Assembly: GCF_033439725.1 (NCBI RefSeq)
Contig: NW_026944388.1
Coordinates: 3,038,001-3,102,000 of the forward strand
Source of the DNA: Neurospora tetraspora
Lineage: Eukaryota; Ascomycota; Sordariomycetes; Sordariales; Sordariaceae
Length of the DNA stretch: 64,000 bases
Direction: 5' to 3'
Shown here: in pieces, positions 61,074-64,000 of the stretch
Layout of the letters: each line of letters begins with the position of its first letter
Position numbering within the stretch: position 1 is the stretch's first letter
Translations under genes and position numbers: made by a program
The notes under the pieces: model-generated
Database searches by the model: none
Told to the model about the DNA's origin: nothing
Seen by the model: the letters and a program-made list of their open reading frames with translations, nothing else

Positions 61074-64000
61074 TTAGGATGCAAGGCTGAGTAGCTTAAC
61101 AACCGCCTCATGCCCATTCTTCCCATTCTCTTCCGCCATATGCAGCGCTGTCTGTCCATCCTTATCCTTAGCACCTGCGTCAACCTTGCCAGTATCGAGA
61201 AGCAGCTTAACAACTGCTTCACGCCCATACGCTGCAGCTGAATGCAGCGCTGTCCGTCCATCCTTATCCTTAGGATCTGCGTCAACTTTGCCAGTATCGA
61301 GAAGCAGCTTAACAACCGCCTCATGCCCATTCTCTGCCGCCATATACAGCGCTGTCTGTCCATTCCAGCCCTGAGGATCTGCGTCAACCTTGCCAGTATC
61401 GAGAAGTAGCTTAACAACCGCCTCATGCCCATTCACTGCCGCCCTATGCAGCGCTGTCTCTCTATTCCAGCCCTGAGGATATGTGCTAACCTTGCCAGTA
61501 TCGAGAAGCAGCTTAACAACCGCCTCATGCCCATTCTCTGCCGCCATATATAGCGCTGTCTGTCCATTCCAGCCCTGAGGATCTGCGTCAACCTTGCCAG
61601 TATCGAGAAGTCGCTTAACAACCGCCTCATGCCCATTCACTGCCGCCAAATGCAGCGCTGTCCATCCATCCTGGTCCTGAGCACCTGCGTTAACCTTGCC
61701 AGTATGGAGAAGCAGCTTAACAACCGCCTCATGCCCATTCTCTGCCGCCATATGCAGCGCTGTCCGTCCATTCCAGCCCTGAGGATCTGCGTCAACCTTG
61801 CCAGTATCGAGAAGTAGCTTAACAACCGCCTCATGCCCATTCTCTGCCGCCATATGCAGCGCTGTCCGTCCATCCTTATCCTTAGGATCTGCGTCAACCT
61901 TGCCAGTATCGAGAAGTAGCTTAACAACTGCCTCATGCCCATTCTTTGCTGCCATATACAGCGCTGTCCATCCATCCCGGTCCTGAGCACCTGCGTTAAC
62001 CTTGCCAGTATCGAGAAGCAGCTTAACAACCGCCTCATGCCCATTCTTTGCCGCCATATACAGCGCTGTCTGTGTATACCCGTCCTGAAGATCTGCGTCA
62101 ACCTTGCCAGTATCGAGAAGTAGCTTAACAACCGCCTCATGCCCATTCTCTGCCGCCATATACAGCGCTGTCTGTCCATTCCAGCCCTGAGGATCTGCGT
62201 CAACCTTGCCAGTATCGAGAAGTAGCTTAACAACCGCCTCATGCCCATTCCCTGCCGCCATATGCAGCGCTTCCCATCCATTCCAGCCCTGAGGATATAC
62301 GTCAACCTTGCCAGTATCGAGAAGCAGCTTAACAACCCCTTCATGCCCATACTTTGCCGCCATATGTAGCGCTGTCCATCTATTCCGCCTGTTAGGATAT
62401 ACGTGAACCTTGCCAGCATCGAGAAACAGCTTAACAACCCCTTCATGCCCATTCTTTACCGCCATCTCTAGCGCTGTCCGTCCATCCTGGTCCTGAAGAT
62501 CTGCATCAACCTTGCCAGTATCGAGAAGCAGCTTAACAACCGCCTCATGCCCATTCCCTGCCGCCCTATGCAGCGCTGTCTCTCTATTCCAGCCCTGAGG
62601 ATATGTGCTAACCTTGCCAGTATTGAGAAGCAGCTTAACAACCGCCTCATGCCCATTCTCTGCCGCCATATACAGCGCTGTCCGTCCATCCTTATCCTCA
62701 GGATCTGCGTCAACCTTGCCAGTATCGAGAAGCAGCTTAACAACCGCCTCATGCCCATTCTTTGCCGCCATATACAGCGCTGTCCGTCCATCCTGGTCCT
62801 GAAGATCTGCATCAACCTTGCCAGTATCGAGAAGCAGCTTAACAACCGCCTCATGCCCATTCTCTGCCGCCATATACAGCGCTGTCCGTCCATCCTGGTC
62901 CTGAAGATCTGCGTTAACCTTGCCAGTATTGAGAAGCAGCTTAACAACCGCCTCATGCCCATTCTCTGCCGCCATATACAGCGCTGTCCGTCCATCCTGG
63001 TCCTGAAGATCTGCGTCAACCTTGCCAGTATGGAGAAGCAGCTTAACAACCGCCTCATGCCCATTCTCTGCCGCCATATACAGCGCTGTCCGTCCATCCT
63101 GGTCCTGAGGATCTGCATCAACCTTGCCAGTATCGAGAAGCAGCTTAACGATCGCTTTATAGCCTTTTTGCGCCGCAAACCACCGCGCTGTCCGTAGCTC
63201 CTCCCTATGCAAGTTGACCTTGCCGGTGTTGAGAAGCAATTTTACGACCGTCTCATGCCCGTTTCCTGCCGCCAAGCATAGAAGCGTCCATTGGCCCTTG
63301 TCCTCAATAAGCTGATTCACCATTGTTTCCTTTGCATCTTCCTGTTCTGAATCCTCGGAACCTACGCAAGTCTTTTTTAGGTTGCTCATGCTCCTCAATG
63401 CCCTTTCAAGAACCGCCGTTTCTTCCCGAAGATTCTTCACTGCAACTTCATACTGTTTCACCTCTTGTAATGCCAATCTGACATTCCGTATCCTAGTCGC
63501 CACATTTCGACAACCTTCTAACTCTGTCTTTGAATGCTCTGGAATGCTTGCAAAGTAGTCGTAGTTGTTTTTATCTTGCTGCTTGTTTGCATTTATATCC
63601 CAATCCCAGATAAGTCGAAAGTTGTGTGGAAAGACTGTTATCGGTTGTAAAAGTTCTGACCACTTGATATCTCCGGTCGTAGCTTGTGAATCGCCTGCTG
63701 GGGAAACTGCAATCATTATAACCGCCCAGTGATCGTTGTATGACCTGAGGATCGTGGGTCTCGACGCTCCTTGAAGAAGGCAGACGACATCTCCTTTTTG
63801 GACGGATTTTACCGTGGTCGGGAGGGTCCAGCAAGAACCCCATGCTTCCTTCACGCAAATATAGCTGAGGACATTACTCCAAGTAATGGCCACATCTTGT
63901 CTGTCTTCCCAAGTAGCATTTCTCTTGACCGAGGACACTTCGCCAAGAATGCAGCCCTTGCCCTCAATGACGGCATTCTCCTTATCGTCCGAAAGGCCTA
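61074..64000 (-). CDS. HET-ankyrin protein, 3' part (about 22 ankyrin units); 5' end outside window
   Basis: Open from the right edge to a stop at 61074-61076. The N-terminal part seen here (GLSDDKENAVIEGKGCILGE, then SSVKRNATWEDRQD and GDVVCLLQGASRPTILRS) is nearly identical to the HET-ankyrin gene at 28644-31344, so the missing upstream part should be the HET domain, which is not visible. After a coiled-coil-like stretch (ETAVLERALRSMSNLKK) come about 22 ankyrin repeats of 34 residues with framework GRTALYMAAENGHEAVVKLL. The last is altered (EENGKNGHEAVVKLLSLAS). Repeats differ mainly in the loop ends (ADPQDQD, ADLQDQD, TYPQGWN, AGAQDRD, HVYPNRRN). Like related fungal HET-ankyrin proteins it is expected to act in non-self recognition leading to cell death. 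Confidence 0.88.
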   Translation of the reverse strand, partial: GLSDDKENAVIEGKGCILGEVSSVKRNATWEDRQDVAITWSNVLSYICVKEAWGSCWTLPTTVKSVQKGDVVCLLQGASRPTILRSYNDHWAVIMIAVSPAGDSQATTGDIKWSELLQPITVFPHNFRLIWDWDINANKQQDKNNYDYFASIPEHSKTELEGCRNVATRIRNVRLALQEVKQYEVAVKNLREETAVLERALRSMSNLKKTCVGSEDSEQEDAKETMVNQLIEDKGQWTLLCLAAGNGHETVVKLLLNTGKVNLHREELRTARWFAAQKGYKAIVKLLLDTGKVDADPQDQDGRTALYMAAENGHEAVVKLLLHTGKVDADLQDQDGRTALYMAAENGHEAVVKLLLNTGKVNADLQDQDGRTALYMAAENGHEAVVKLLLDTGKVDADLQDQDGRTALYMAAKNGHEAVVKLLLDTGKVDADPEDKDGRTALYMAAENGHEAVVKLLLNTGKVSTYPQGWNRETALHRAAGNGHEAVVKLLLDTGKVDADLQDQDGRTALEMAVKNGHEGVVKLFLDAGKVHVYPNRRNRWTALHMAAKYGHEGVVKLLLDTGKVDVYPQGWNGWEALHMAAGNGHEAVVKLLLDTGKVDADPQGWNGQTALYMAAENGHEAVVKLLLDTGKVDADLQDGYTQTALYMAAKNGHEAVVKLLLDTGKVNAGAQDRDGWTALYMAAKNGHEAVVKLLLDTGKVDADPKDKDGRTALHMAAENGHEAVVKLLLDTGKVDADPQGWNGRTALHMAAENGHEAVVKLLLHTGKVNAGAQDQDGWTALHLAAVNGHEAVVKRLLDTGKVDADPQGWNGQTALYMAAENGHEAVVKLLLDTGKVSTYPQGWNRETALHRAAVNGHEAVVKLLLDTGKVDADPQGWNGQTALYMAAENGHEAVVKLLLDTGKVDADPKDKDGRTALHSAAAYGREAVVKLLLDTGKVDAGAKDKDGQTALHMAEENGKNGHEAVVKLLSLAS
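61080..63300 (-). repeat. About 22 tandem 102-bp ankyrin units
   Basis: 102-bp units (34 codons). Many share runs of identical DNA such as AGCAGCTTAACAACCGCCTC on the plus strand. Composite units recur at a distance: units with STYPQGWN followed by RETALHRAA occur twice, and DADPQGWN-GQTALYMAAEN recurs three times, so blocks of more than one unit have been duplicated. Confidence 0.9.

Noticed and set aside
61637-63197. Long frames on both strands inside the ankyrin array (up to 271 codons)
   Set aside because: Shadows of the 102-bp ankyrin unit. The peptides repeat with the same period and have no independent features.

Overview
The window looks like accessory sequence from a filamentous ascomycete (Pezizomycotina, most likely Sordariomycetes). 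Four things point there. Genes are broken by short introns of about 45-240 nt with GT...YAG ends and CTAAC-type branch points. The gene content is fungal: HET-domain proteins, NACHT-WD40 and NB-ARC-TPR STAND proteins, a Pth11/rhodopsin-type membrane protein, and a Dal5-type transporter. There are Tad-like LINE remnants. Several broken genes carry C-to-T and G-to-A changes of the kind left by repeat-induced point mutation (RIP). No rRNA, tRNA, CRISPR or bacterial-style operon was seen. Exon joins are my own reading of splice signals and frame, not transcript evidence.

Layout, left to right. 0-6.3 kb: a gene tail, a hypothetical gene, and a SesB-type hydrolase/NB-ARC/TPR receptor gene on the minus strand. 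6.3-9.5 kb: repeats. 9.5-14.45 kb: a NACHT-WD40 receptor (minus) with a one-base frameshift. 15.9-18.2 kb: a HET gene (minus). 20.2-26.1 kb: a graveyard holding a RIP-damaged DUF6601-like membrane gene, a RIP-damaged GT2 glycosyltransferase fragment, the tail of a beta-lactamase-like hydrolase, a LINE relic and a dispersed repeat with a hairpin and minisatellite. 26.8-28.4 kb: a C2H2 zinc-finger regulator. 28.6-31.3 kb: a HET-ankyrin gene (minus). 31.6-35.5 kb: an AT-rich island with small genes of unusual codon use. 35.5-38.6 kb: a 5'-truncated LINE and a third, dead NACHT-WD40 fragment. 39.4-52.4 kb: a more ordinary block with a broken small secreted Cys-rich gene, an FAD monooxygenase, an MFS transporter, a DMT-type transporter, an HxxxD acyltransferase and a Pth11-like membrane protein. 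53.4-58.8 kb: an intact NACHT-WD40 receptor (plus), the inverted paralogue of the copy at 9.5-14.45 kb. 61.07 kb to the right edge: a second HET-ankyrin gene with about 22 nearly identical ankyrin repeats, its 5' end outside the window.

The unifying theme is self/non-self recognition and regulated cell death. Three receptor architectures (SesB-NB-ARC-TPR, NACHT_N-NACHT-WD40, HET-ankyrin) each end in tandem repeats that are almost identical within a gene, with variation concentrated at a few positions. That is the known signature of fungal incompatibility and NLR genes whose repeats reshuffle rapidly. The most unusual observation is a Pro/Ala/Thr-rich leader module shared at DNA level between the NACHT-WD40 genes and a HET-ankyrin gene, which links two otherwise unrelated receptor classes. 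The metabolic genes at 40-52 kb could form a small tailoring and transport group, but no backbone synthase is present here.
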